A stretch of DNA of 64,000 bases from Umezawaea sp042738955 (GTDB lineage: Bacteria > Actinomycetota > Actinomycetes > Mycobacteriales > Pseudonocardiaceae). This document shows, piece after piece, positions 24,630 through 33,465 of the stretch. The notes beneath the pieces were generated by a model, which did not search any database, had not been told where the DNA came from, and saw only the letters and a list, made by a program, of their open reading frames with translations. Both the position numbers and the translations under genes were made by a program. The stretch spans positions 1 to 64,000 of the forward strand of contig NZ_JBHYHC010000028.1 in assembly GCF_042738955.1 (NCBI RefSeq). The letters are read 5' to 3'. Every line of letters begins with the position of its first letter. Position 1 is the first letter of the stretch.

Positions 24630-25268
24630 TCAGGAGGTCGGCGTGGAGGACGTCGACCCGGTCGCGCCGTCGATGGCCTTGCAGTTCGGGGCCTTCTTCT
24701 CGGCCTCGGCCAGGTTCGAGCGGACGAGGACGCCGTCGAAGTCCTCCCCGACCTTCGCCACGGCCTGCATGTCCGTCGCGACCTGCGTGAACGCGGCGGC
24801 GATCGACGCCGGGTCCTGCGGGTTCGCGGCCTCGACGCCGGTCTTGGCCTTGTCGAGAGCGGTCTTGAGCTGCCCGAAGATGTCCGCAGCGCTGCCAGCC
24901 AGCTTCTCGGAGTCCGGGTGCGGACCCTTCTTCAGGTCGTTGAGCTTCTTGATCGCGCCGTCCACCGCCGTGGAGCCCTCGCCGAGCCACGCGGCGAACT
25001 GCGTCTGCATCTTCGCCGGGTCGGTCTGGTCGAGCGTCGGCTCGGTGGAGAGCGTCTTGATGACGTCGAGGCTCGCGCCGCAGACCTGGTCGATCCACGC
25101 CACGGTCTCGTCGCCACCGGCGGCGGCCTTGGACGAGGACGAGGACGTGCCGCTGCTGGTCGAGCCGGTGCCGGTGCCGGAGGCCGTGCCCGCGGTCTGG
25201 CTGCCGCACGCGGTCAGGGCAAGGACGGCGGTGGCGAAGACGCCGACCACGGCGAGGCGGTGCCTCAT
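24630..25268 (-). CDS. Lipoprotein, paralog of the next gene
   Basis: The ATG at 25268 has a GGGAG box seven bases upstream. The 212-aa precursor has a lipobox (LTAC, Cys21), a Ser/Thr/Gly linker, then a helical domain of about 150 residues with two conserved cysteines (DQVCGASLDVIKTL and APNCKAI). The same cysteine arrangement, TDP segment and EAEKKAP ending occur in the upstream paralog at 25389-25961. These look like solute-free helical-bundle lipoproteins of the actinobacterial envelope. Function is unknown. Confidence 0.8.
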   Translation of the reverse strand: MRHRLAVVGVFATAVLALTACGSQTAGTASGTGTGSTSSGTSSSSSKAAAGGDETVAWIDQVCGASLDVIKTLSTEPTLDQTDPAKMQTQFAAWLGEGSTAVDGAIKKLNDLKKGPHPDSEKLAGSAADIFGQLKTALDKAKTGVEAANPQDPASIAAAFTQVATDMQAVAKVGEDFDGVLVRSNLAEAEKKAPNCKAIDGATGSTSSTPTS

Positions 25269-25388
25269 GAGCAACTCCCAGTTCAAATCGAGTCGAGCGG
25301 AGATGAGGGGGGAACCTACTCCCCCGCTGGTCCACTCGGATGCGGTTTTGCGCCGTTCGGCGTCTCGTGCCCGAATCGAGATCCGTGC

Positions 25389-25961
25389 TCAGGACGTGGT
25401 CGTGGGGGCGGCCGCGGGTTCGCGGAGCGCCTGGCACTTCGGCGCCTTCTCGGCCGCCGCCAGCAGTTCGGGGCTGGTCTGCAGGTCCTTCAGCGGCTCG
25501 GCGAACTCGGTGAGCTTCGCGATGGCTTCACCGGCGGCCTGGAGGCCGCCGCTGGGATCGGCCGCGTCGGCCTGCTCCACCTTCGCTTTCGCGTCGGTGA
25601 ACACCTTCGTTACCCCGTCGTAGGCGTCGGCCATCTTGGCGACCTGCTCGTCGCCCCCCGCGACCGGCGACGGCCCGACGGCCCGCAGGTCGGCGGCGGA
25701 CTTCCCGAACGCGTCCGCGAGCTGCCCCATGTAGGCGCTCATGTCGGCCTTGAGCTTGACCGGGTCGGTCGCGTCGAGCTTGGGCGGGGACTTGGCCATC
25801 GCGGTGAACCCGGACGCCGCCGCGCACACCTTGTCCACGTACGCGACCGCCGGGTCGGCGGTCGGCGCGGACGACGACGGGCCGGTCGAACCACCGCCGC
25901 CCGACGTGCACCCGGCGACGAGCGCCGAGGCGGCGAGCAGCGCGGCGAGGCTGAGCCTCAT
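25389..25961 (-). CDS. Lipoprotein, paralog of the preceding gene
   Basis: This is a 190-aa precursor with lipobox LVAGC (Cys18). The ATG at 25961 follows a GGGAG box by nine bases. After a short Gly/Ser/Pro linker comes an all-helical domain with cysteines in DKVCAAASGF and APKCQALRE, matching the neighbouring paralog. It is separated from the proton pyrophosphatase by a strong terminator, so the two lipoproteins form their own unit. Confidence 0.8.
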   Translation of the reverse strand: MRLSLAALLAASALVAGCTSGGGGSTGPSSSAPTADPAVAYVDKVCAAASGFTAMAKSPPKLDATDPVKLKADMSAYMGQLADAFGKSAADLRAVGPSPVAGGDEQVAKMADAYDGVTKVFTDAKAKVEQADAADPSGGLQAAGEAIAKLTEFAEPLKDLQTSPELLAAAEKAPKCQALREPAAAPTTTS

Positions 25962-26012
25962 GTCCAACAACTCCCTGGATCGGGTCGCGGTTACCCGACC
26001 AGTGTGAACCGA

Positions 26013-26052
26013 AAGGGCGCGTCCGGGTCGGTGAAGACCCGAACGCGCCCTT
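26013..26052. terminator. Terminator after hppA
   Basis: A 17-bp stem with one mismatch (26013-26029 with 26036-26052) and a 6-nt loop lies 21 bases after the hppA stop on the minus strand. Confidence 0.8.
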
Positions 26053-26073
26053 GTCCAGCGGTTCAGCGGCTCG

Positions 26074-28374
26074 CTACTGGGCGGCGCCGTTGGCCACGGT
26101 CTCCGCCGGGCTGTCCGAGATCGCGGTGCCGCGGCGCTTGGAGATCACGACGGCCGCCACGATGATCGCCACCGCGACGACGGCGATCGTCAGCCGGATG
26201 CCGGTGGAGGCGTCCGCGCCGATGGAGAACGTGACGATGGCGGGCGCGATGAGCACCGACACCAGGTTCATCACCTTGATCAGCGGGTTGATGGCCGGGC
26301 CCGCGGTGTCCTTGAACGGGTCGCCGACCGTGTCGCCGATGACCGTCGCGGCGTGGGCGTCGGAGCCCTTGCCACCGTGGTTGCCGTCCTCGACCAGCTT
26401 CTTCGCGTTGTCCCACGCGCCACCGGAGTTGGCCAGGAACACCGCCATCAGCGTGCCGGTCGCGATCGCGCCTGCCAGGTAGCCCGCCAGCGGGCCGACG
26501 CCGAGGCCGAAGCCGACGGCGATCGGGGCCAGCACGGCGAGCAGGCCGGGGGTGGCCAGCTCGCGCAGCGAGTCCTTGGTGCAGATGTCGACGACCTTGC
26601 CGTACTCGGGCTTCACCGAGTAGTCCATGATGCCCGGGTTCTCCCGGAACTGGCGGCGCACCTCGAACACGATGGCGCCCGCGGCCCTGGTCACGGCGTT
26701 GACCGCGAGACCGGAGAACATGAACACCACGGCCGAGCCGATGATCAGACCGACCAGCACGTTCGGCGTGAACGCGACGAAGTCGGCGTTGTCGAAGCCC
26801 GCCCCGACCTTGCCGAGCGACTGCGTGATCGCGTCCTTGTAGGAGCCGAACAGCGCCGTCGCGGCGAGCACGGCGGTCGCGATCGCGATGCCCTTGGTGA
26901 TGGCCTTGGTGGTGTTGCCCACCGCGTCCAGCTCGGTGAGGATCTGCGCGGCCTCGCCGTCGACGTCGCCCGACATCTCGGCGATGCCCTGGGCGTTGTC
27001 GCTGACCGGGCCGAACGTGTCCATGGCGACGATGACGCCGACCGTGGTGAGCAGACCGCAACCGGCCAGTGCCACGGCGAACAGCGCCACGACGACCGAG
27101 CCGGACAGCAGGAACGCGCCGTACACGGCCGCGCCGATCACCAGCGCGGTGTAGACCGCCGACTCGAAACCGACCGAGATGCCGGACAGGATGACCGTCG
27201 CGGCGCCGGTCAGCGAGGTGCGGCCGACCTCCTTGACGGGCTTGTGCTCGGTGCCGGTGTAGTAGCCGGTCAGCCAGAGGATGATGCCCGCGAGCACGAT
27301 GCCGATGATCACGGCGATGGCCGCGATCAGCGCCGGGTTGCCGCTGGTGCCCTTGATCTCGTCCGACACGCCGTCCAGGTTCGCGAACGAGCTGGGCAGG
27401 TAGGTGAACGCCGCCACGGTGCACAGCACCGCGGAGATCACCGCGGAGATGTAGAACGCGCGGTTGATCGCCGACAGGCCGTTCTCGCCGGTCCTGGCCT
27501 TGGTGGTGTAGACGCCGATGACGGCGGTGACGACACCGATGGCGGGGACGATCAGCGGGAACAGCAGGCCCTGCGCGCCGAACGCGGCGGTGCCGAGGAT
27601 CAGCGAGGCGACGAGCATCACGGCGTAGGACTCGAAGAGGTCCGCCGCCATGCCCGCGCAGTCGCCCACGTTGTCGCCGACGTTGTCGGCGATCGTGGCG
27701 GCGTTGCGCGGGTCGTCCTCGGGGATGCCCTGCTCCACCTTGCCGACCAGGTCGGCGCCGACGTCGGCGGCCTTGGTGAAGATGCCGCCGCCGACGCGCA
27801 TGAACATGGCCAGCAGCGCCGCGCCGAACCCGAAGCCCTCGAGGACCTTCGGGGCCTGGCCCGCGTAGACCAGCACGACGACGGCCGCGCCGAACAGGCC
27901 GAGGCCGACGGTCATCATGCCGACGACGCCACCGGTGCGGAACGCGATCCGGGTCGCCTTCTCCCGTCCGCCCTCCTCCTTGGACGCGGCCGCGACGCGC
28001 ACGTTCGCGCGGGTCGACAGCCACATGCCGAGGTAGCCGATGCTGGCCGAGAAGACCGCGCCGAAGATGAAGAACAGGGACCGGCCGATCCGCTCGTTCA
28101 GGTCGTCGGCCGGTAGCGCGAACAGCAGGACGAAAACGATCACCACGAAGGGTGCGAGCGTGCGGAACTGCCTGTTGAGGTAAGCCGCTGCGCCCTCTTG
28201 GACCGCCTTGGCGATTTCCTGCATCTTGGGGGTGCCCTGGCCCGCGGCCAGCACCTCCCTGAGCAGTACGTAGCCGACGGCAAGGGCTGCCAGGGCGACC
28301 ACGGCGATCACGGCGACAACGCCGCGATCACCTCCGGAGAGTTCAAGGCCCTCCGCGAGGAATTGCCGGGACAT
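26074..28374 (-). CDS. hppA: K+-insensitive proton-translocating inorganic pyrophosphatase
   Basis: This 766-aa integral membrane protein couples pyrophosphate hydrolysis to proton export. About 16 hydrophobic helices are visible, with the acidic catalytic motifs TKAADVGADLVGKVE, DDPRNAATIADNVGDNVGD and the C-terminal VIGDTVGDPFKDTAGP. In the region that sets cation dependence the sequence is GNTTKAITKG, with Lys where K+-dependent enzymes have Ala, so this should be the K+-independent class. The ATG at 28374 has a GGAGG box. It is a single-gene unit, divergent from the helicase gene. Confidence 0.96.
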   Translation of the reverse strand: MSRQFLAEGLELSGGDRGVVAVIAVVALAALAVGYVLLREVLAAGQGTPKMQEIAKAVQEGAAAYLNRQFRTLAPFVVIVFVLLFALPADDLNERIGRSLFFIFGAVFSASIGYLGMWLSTRANVRVAAASKEEGGREKATRIAFRTGGVVGMMTVGLGLFGAAVVVLVYAGQAPKVLEGFGFGAALLAMFMRVGGGIFTKAADVGADLVGKVEQGIPEDDPRNAATIADNVGDNVGDCAGMAADLFESYAVMLVASLILGTAAFGAQGLLFPLIVPAIGVVTAVIGVYTTKARTGENGLSAINRAFYISAVISAVLCTVAAFTYLPSSFANLDGVSDEIKGTSGNPALIAAIAVIIGIVLAGIILWLTGYYTGTEHKPVKEVGRTSLTGAATVILSGISVGFESAVYTALVIGAAVYGAFLLSGSVVVALFAVALAGCGLLTTVGVIVAMDTFGPVSDNAQGIAEMSGDVDGEAAQILTELDAVGNTTKAITKGIAIATAVLAATALFGSYKDAITQSLGKVGAGFDNADFVAFTPNVLVGLIIGSAVVFMFSGLAVNAVTRAAGAIVFEVRRQFRENPGIMDYSVKPEYGKVVDICTKDSLRELATPGLLAVLAPIAVGFGLGVGPLAGYLAGAIATGTLMAVFLANSGGAWDNAKKLVEDGNHGGKGSDAHAATVIGDTVGDPFKDTAGPAINPLIKVMNLVSVLIAPAIVTFSIGADASTGIRLTIAVVAVAIIVAAVVISKRRGTAISDSPAETVANGAAQ

Positions 28375-28540
28375 CCGTCCTCCTGGTGAGTGTTCTGCCC
28401 AACAGGGGACCGCATCTCGTCGCGCCCTCGAACCGGCCAACCGCGCGTCAGCCCCGACACCACGTGATGCATCCCTCATTGGATGCGATTCGGCGGAGTC
28501 TATTCATAGGCCGCAACCCTGCAACGATCCGTCCCGATCC

Positions 28541-31009
28541 GTGCACACACCGTTATCTACGCAGGAAGCGGTGGTCGGTGCCCCGATGGTGCCAGAACTG
28601 TCGGTGCCGTGTGCGAAGCTGCCGACCGTGGCCGACCAGGGACGCCGACTGCTGGACCGGGTGCTCGCCGGAGTGCCCAGCGGGGAAACGCCGCTCACGC
28701 ACGTCACCGATATGCCACGTCGCGCCGCTCGGTTGGCCCAGTGGCCGTCGTGGGCCGCCCAGCCGGTGATCGACTCCGTGCGGGCGTGCGGCGTCGAACG
28801 GCCGTGGCGGCACCAGGTCGAGGCGGCCGAGATCGCCTGGTCGGGGCGCAACGTGGTGCTGGCGACGGGCACGGCGTCCGGCAAGTCGCTGGCCTACCAG
28901 TTGCCGGTGCTGACGGCGTTGTCGACGGACCCGCGCGCCACCGCGCTGTACCTGTCGCCGACGAAGGCGCTCGGCGCGGACCAGCTGCGGTCCGTCGAGG
29001 GGCTGGCGGTGCCCGGCGTGCACGCGTCGTCGTTCGACGGCGACACGCCGATGGCCGAGCGCGACTGGGTCCGGGCGTACGCGAACTGGGTGTTCACGAA
29101 CCCGGACATGCTGCACCGCGGCATCCTGCCGAACCACACCCGGTGGATCCGGCTGTTCAAGCGGCTCAAGTACGTGGTGGTCGACGAGTGCCACTCCTAC
29201 CGCGGGGTGTTCGGCTCGCACGTGGCCCTGCTGCTGCGCCGCCTGCGCCGGATGGCGCGCAAGTACGGGGCCGACCCGGTGTTCGTGCTGGCGTCGGCGA
29301 CGGTCACGAACCCCGCCGTCTCCGCGGGCAGGCTGCTGGGCGCCGAGTGCGCGGCCGTGACGGAGGACGGCTCCCCGCGCGCCGCCCGCACGGTGGCGCT
29401 GTGGGAACCGCCGCTGCTGGAGGACTTCGCGGGCGAGAACGGCGCGCCGGTCCGCCGCTCGGCGGGCGCCGAGACGTCCCGCATCCTGGCGGACCTGGTG
29501 GTGGAAGGCGCGCGGTCACTGGCTTTCGTGCGCTCCCGCGTCGGCGCGGAGCTGACGGCGCTGGGCGCGCAGCGGATACTGTCCGAAGTGGACGGTTCGC
29601 TGCCGGGCCGGGTGGCCGCGTACCGCGGCGGCTACCTGCCCGAGGAGCGCAGGGCGTTGGAGCGCAAGCTGTCCAGCGGCGAACTGCTCGGCGTGGCGAC
29701 GACGAACGCGCTGGAACTGGGTGTCGACATCGCGGGCCTGGACGCCGTGGTGGTGGCCGGTTTCCCCGGCACGCTGGCGTCGTTCTGGCAGCAGGCGGGC
29801 CGCGCGGGCCGCACCGGCGACAACGCGCTGGTGGTGTTCGTCGCCCGTGACGACCCGCTGGACACGTACCTGGTGCACAACCCGCCCGCCGTGTTCGACC
29901 GCCCGATCGAGGCCACGGTCCTCGACCCGACCAACCCGTACGTCCTGGCCCCGCACCTGGCGTGCGCGGCGGCGGAGTTACCCCTGACCGAGGAGGGCCT
30001 GGCGGACTTCGGCGGCGACGCCGCGCGCCCGGTGCTGGCGGACCTGGTGGAGCGCAAACTGCTGCGGCGCAGGCCGAACGGCTGGTACTGGGCGTCGCAC
30101 GACCGCCCGCACGCCGACGTCGACATCCGCGGCTCCGGCGGCGACCAGGTGGTCGTCGTGGAAGCGGACTCCGGCCGGATGCTCGGCACCGTCGATCCGG
30201 GCGCGGCGCACCGCTCGGTCCACCAGGGAGCCGTGTACCTGCACCAGGGCGAGTCGTATCTCGTCGACAACTTGGACCTGGAGCAGGGGTTGGCGCTCGT
30301 GCACGCCGCCCGCCCGGACTGGTCGACGATGGCGCGCGAGACGGTCGACATCACCGTGGTGAACACGGTGGAGCGGCGGGACTACGACGGCGTCTCGGTG
30401 TGCCTCGGCGAGGTGGAGGTGACGTCCCAGGTCGTCGGATACCTGCGGCGGCTGCCGTCCGGGCAGGTGATCGACCAGGTGCCGTTGGACATGCCGGAGC
30501 AGGTGCTGCTCACCAGGGCAGTTTGGTACACGGTGTCGGAGGAGTTGTTGGCGAGCAGCGCACCGGGGGGCGCGGGTCTGGATCCCGCGCGCGTCCCCGG
30601 TGCGCTGCACGCCGCCGAACACGCGGCGATCGGCCTGCTACCGCTCTTCGCGACCTGTGACCGCTGGGACATCGGCGGTGTGTCGACCGCACTGCACGCG
30701 GACACCGGGGAGGCGACGGTGTTCGTGCACGACGGTCATCCAGGAGGGGCCGGATTCGCCGACCGCGGCTTCGCCGCTGTGATCCCCTGGTTGGTCGCTA
30801 CTCGGGAAGCGATCGCTTCGTGTGCGTGTCCGGCTGGTTGCCCGTCCTGCGTTCAGTCGCCGAAGTGCGGCAACGGCAACGAACCGCTGGACAAAGCTGG
30901 TGGAATGGCCGTCCTGGGCACTGTTCTCGGGGTTGTCGGGGAGAGAACCAACAGCACCCAGGACGGCCAGCCTGTGGGTCAGCCCCGCTCCGCGGCGACG
31001 AGCCGCTGA
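28541..31009 (+). CDS. DEAD/DEAH-box helicase, MrfA/YprA type with DUF1998
   Basis: The 822-aa protein has a superfamily 2 helicase core: Walker A in ATGTASGKSLAYQ, DECH in VVDECHSYRG, the SATV motif, and helicase-C motifs (ATTNALELGVDIAGLD, QQAGRAGR). The C-terminus is the DUF1998/MrfA zinc-binding domain with four cysteines in CACPAGCPSCVQSPKC. Bacillus MrfA takes part in repair of mitomycin damage; a similar DNA-repair role is likely. The GTG at 28541 gives the longest frame; GTG 28571 (after AGGAAG) or ATG 28586 are alternatives. The 3' end overlaps the convergent primase-like gene by 31 bases. Confidence 0.9.
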   Translation: MHTPLSTQEAVVGAPMVPELSVPCAKLPTVADQGRRLLDRVLAGVPSGETPLTHVTDMPRRAARLAQWPSWAAQPVIDSVRACGVERPWRHQVEAAEIAWSGRNVVLATGTASGKSLAYQLPVLTALSTDPRATALYLSPTKALGADQLRSVEGLAVPGVHASSFDGDTPMAERDWVRAYANWVFTNPDMLHRGILPNHTRWIRLFKRLKYVVVDECHSYRGVFGSHVALLLRRLRRMARKYGADPVFVLASATVTNPAVSAGRLLGAECAAVTEDGSPRAARTVALWEPPLLEDFAGENGAPVRRSAGAETSRILADLVVEGARSLAFVRSRVGAELTALGAQRILSEVDGSLPGRVAAYRGGYLPEERRALERKLSSGELLGVATTNALELGVDIAGLDAVVVAGFPGTLASFWQQAGRAGRTGDNALVVFVARDDPLDTYLVHNPPAVFDRPIEATVLDPTNPYVLAPHLACAAAELPLTEEGLADFGGDAARPVLADLVERKLLRRRPNGWYWASHDRPHADVDIRGSGGDQVVVVEADSGRMLGTVDPGAAHRSVHQGAVYLHQGESYLVDNLDLEQGLALVHAARPDWSTMARETVDITVVNTVERRDYDGVSVCLGEVEVTSQVVGYLRRLPSGQVIDQVPLDMPEQVLLTRAVWYTVSEELLASSAPGGAGLDPARVPGALHAAEHAAIGLLPLFATCDRWDIGGVSTALHADTGEATVFVHDGHPGGAGFADRGFAAVIPWLVATREAIASCACPAGCPSCVQSPKCGNGNEPLDKAGGMAVLGTVLGVVGERTNSTQDGQPVGQPRSAATSR

Positions 31010-31623
31010 GCGCCGGCCTCGAACAGCGAGGGCATCTGGATCGCCTCGACGAGCGCGTCCTGCACGATCCGCGACACCGGCAGGTTCCAGCCGCAGATCT
31101 GCGGCTTGACCCGCCAGTGCACGACACCGTGCTGGACCGGCGACGGCGGCAGGGCGATGTACTCGCCCTTGCCGTAGAGGCGGACGTCGTCGTGCGCGGC
31201 CAGGTCGGCGCGCAGGACCTGGCCGGACTCGACCAGGAACATCCAGGCGCCCGCGGGGGTCGCGACGATCGGCACCGGCAGCCCGATGGTGCGCAGGGCC
31301 ATCGCGGCCCGCCGCCCCAGGTCCGCGCCGACCTCGATCGCGTCGAACACGTGGCCCGTGGCACCGAGCACGCTGTACGACCGACCGGTCCACCACGCCG
31401 CGACCTGCTCCGGCTTCGTGCCGATGCGCTCCTGCCAGTCGCGGTGCACCGGCACCGGCCCGTCGGTGTCGACCCCGCCGCGCCCGGCCCACTGGACCGA
31501 GCCGCTCTGCGAACCGGCCGGATAGGTGCCCGGCAGCACAGGCCACCCGTGCCACGCGAGGCCGACCGCCTCTGCCCGCAGCTCGATGCGGAAGGCCCCG
31601 CGCCAGCTATCCGACCACTCCAT
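30979..31623 (-). CDS. Small bifunctional primase/polymerase (PrimPol)-like protein
   Basis: The 214-aa protein corresponds to the stand-alone Prim-Pol domain proteins common in actinobacteria. The N-terminus has the GLAWHGWPVLPGTYP segment and an aromatic-rich core (AAWWTGRSYSVLGATG; HWRVKPQICGWNLP). The catalytic acidic pair of active PrimPols is not obvious, so it may be a nucleic-acid or nucleotide-binding derivative. The ATG at 31623 follows TTGGAGG. Two direct operator-like repeats lie just upstream. Confidence 0.7.
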   Translation of the reverse strand: MEWSDSWRGAFRIELRAEAVGLAWHGWPVLPGTYPAGSQSGSVQWAGRGGVDTDGPVPVHRDWQERIGTKPEQVAAWWTGRSYSVLGATGHVFDAIEVGADLGRRAAMALRTIGLPVPIVATPAGAWMFLVESGQVLRADLAAHDDVRLYGKGEYIALPPSPVQHGVVHWRVKPQICGWNLPVSRIVQDALVEAIQMPSLFEAGAQRLVAAERG

Positions 31624-31651
31624 GCTCTGTCGCCTCCAACTCGTGAACACT

Positions 31652-31687
31652 GACACTGTGTCGGTGTTGTCAGACACCGTGTCGGTG
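31652..31687. promoter_or_regulatory. Pair of direct 15-bp repeats, each an interrupted palindrome
   Basis: GACACTGTGTCGGTG (31652-31666) and GACACCGTGTCGGTG (31673-31687) repeat at 21 bp, two helical turns. Each contains the palindrome GACAC-N-GTGTC. They lie 29 bases upstream of the PrimPol-like start and look like a double operator. Confidence 0.55.
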
Positions 31688-31888
31688 CCGCTACTCCAAT
31701 TAACGGCATGAGCCGCACCGGATGTAACTCCCCGTCGACAACTGGTCGGAATGGCACGGCGAACGAAGCCCGGCCACCGGGCGGCAGAACTGCCGACCGA
31801 ACCCTGAGAGCCAGCTGAGAGCGACCAGACCCCGCATGTGAGTCCGCTCACCGTGGATGGATGACCGTTCACCGCGTCCACCCCCACT

Positions 31889-32221
31889 TCACCCTTCAGC
31901 CGGACCGGCCCGCGCACGAACGCTCAGCGGCCCGAACACGGAAACGTCCCCTTCCACCGCCACGATCACCTCCCAACCGCTCACCGCACACCCGCCCAAC
32001 CGCTCACCCATCCGCTCGACCACCCACCGCGCCCGGCCACAGGCCACAGCCACCCCATCGGGGAGATGAGCGGCAGCGGCCACCGCGGCCAGATCAGCAG
32101 CAGCCCCGATCTCATGCCGCCGCACCACCACCCCACCCACCTGAAGACAAACAGCAACGACCCCAACCACCACCGCAATCCCCACAACCCCGAACACCGT
32201 CGCGGACCCCCGGTCATCCAC
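31889..32221 (-). CDS. TadE-like secreted/pilin-like protein (TIGR03816, Rv3654c type)
   Basis: The 110-aa protein starts at a GTG seven bases after GGAGG. It has the short leader DDRG, the SATVFGVVGIAVVVGVVAV helix and the downstream RRHEIGAAADLAAVAAAAHL segment typical of the small TadE-like proteins at the end of mycobacterial Tad loci. The Glu at +5 after the Gly cleavage site of true pilins is replaced by Phe, so processing by a prepilin peptidase is uncertain. In other genomes it directly follows the TadE gene; here 1.36 kb of repetitive DNA separates them. Confidence 0.75.
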   Translation of the reverse strand: MDDRGSATVFGVVGIAVVVGVVAVCLQVGGVVVRRHEIGAAADLAAVAAAAHLPDGVAVACGRARWVVERMGERLGGCAVSGWEVIVAVEGDVSVFGPLSVRARAGPAEG

Positions 32222-32710
32222 CCCTGCTCCTCCCTCCACCACACCTCCACCACTCCCCTTGCACTACTTCTCCCTCCACCACGCCTCCTTCTACGACTCC
32301 CGGCCACCTCCCACACACGACCTTCCTGTCCTGGTTGCCGGACCACCGGTCCACCCATCCCGCGACAGGACAAGCGGCCACAACCACCACCCTTTCCCGG
32401 TGACGGCAACCACCCAGCCCAACAGCTGTTGACCGCAGGTCCACACGCGCCTGCGACAGGACAGGCGGTCAACAACCACTCAGCCGCCAGTCCGACCGGC
32501 GGTCCCCCTGATGGCAGCGACCACTCGACCAACGCCCCACCAGGACCTATGAACAGGCATTGACCACCGGTCCACCCCTGCCCTACGGCAAACCACGTCG
32601 TCACCGGCCCACCGACAGCAGCTTCAGCCGCGTTTGCTCAGCAGCCATGGGGACAACTGCACCCGCATGACTCCCGCCTAGCGCCGGATCACCGGACGCA
32701 CCCAGATGAA

Positions 32711-32733
32711 GTTGTTGACCACCGGTCAACAAC
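32711..32733. repeat. Perfect 10-bp inverted repeat with 3-bp spacer
   Basis: GTTGTTGACC and GGTCAACAAC flank ACC. It overlaps the fourth degenerate copy of the dispersed repeat and could form a hairpin in the Tad transcript. Confidence 0.7.
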
Positions 32734-33004
32734 TGCCCTGTCGCAGGCCGGACGGTCCACCGACGGCCACAGCCATCGCCTTCAACCAGCAGCCACCTCG
32801 ATGACAACTACGCCTCAGCGCGAGACTCCCGGCCCCTCTTGTCGAAAGGTTGACCAACGGCCCACGCCTTGGCCAGCGTTGGGCAGCGGCAGGCGGCACT
32901 GGAACAAAAACTAACCAACCGGCGACCCACCGCCCACCGCCACCGCCCGATGCCCACGCCCACTGCCGCTGCCCACCACCCATCACCCATCACCTGCGGC
33001 CGAC

Positions 33005-33060
33005 TGCCCGCCACCCCCTGCCCGCCACCCCCTGCCCGCCACCCCCTGCCCGCCACCCGC
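33005..33060. repeat. Four tandem 14-bp units
   Basis: TGCCCGCCACCCCC is repeated four times; the last copy has one change. On the opposite strand this gives repeated GGG and GGGGG runs that could form a G-quadruplex. Confidence 0.9.
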
Positions 33061-33242
33061 TGCTTGCTGCCTGCCACCCACGGCCCGGTGTCTGCCGCCC
33101 GCCGCCGCTGCCCGCCGCCCGCTACCCACCCGCTGCCGCTGCTCGCCACCCACAGCCCACTGCCCGCTGCCCACAGCCCGCTGCCCATAGCCCGCTGCCC
33201 ATAGCCCGGTGTCTGCCGCCAAGTGCCCGCAGCCCGCAGCTC

Positions 33243-33277
33243 GGTGGCCGGTGCTCGGTGCTCGGTGCTCGGTGGCC
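33243..33277. repeat. Tandem heptamers GGTGCTC flanked by GGTGGCC
   Basis: Five consecutive heptamers occur: GGTGGCC, three copies of GGTGCTC, then GGTGGCC again. Confidence 0.9.
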
Positions 33278-33395
33278 AGTGTCTGCCGCCAGCCGCAGCC
33301 GCCCGCCGCCCGCCGCCCGCTGCCCGCAGCCCGGTGGCCGGAGCTCGGTGGCCGGTGTCTGCCGCCAAGTACCCGCAGCCAGCAGCCCGGCGGCC

Positions 33396-33465
33396 GGTGG
33401 TCGGTGGTCGGTGGTCGGTGGTCGGTGGTCGGTGCTGGGTGCTGGGTGCTGGGTGCTGGGTGCTG
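33396..33465. repeat. Ten in-phase heptamers (GGTGGTC x5, GGTGCTG x5)
   Basis: Five perfect copies of GGTGGTC are followed without interruption by five perfect copies of GGTGCTG. The phase is kept across the change of unit, indicating amplification on a common 7-bp lattice. Confidence 0.95.

Noticed and set aside
31640..31690. A PafBC (TTGTCRGTG-N8-TANNNT) DNA-damage promoter for the PrimPol-like gene
   Set aside because: TGTCRGTG cores are present but no TANNNT box follows at the required distance on either strand.
33005..33465. Possible CRISPR array
   Set aside because: Units are 7 or 14 bp, contiguous and without unique spacers; no cas genes are in the window.
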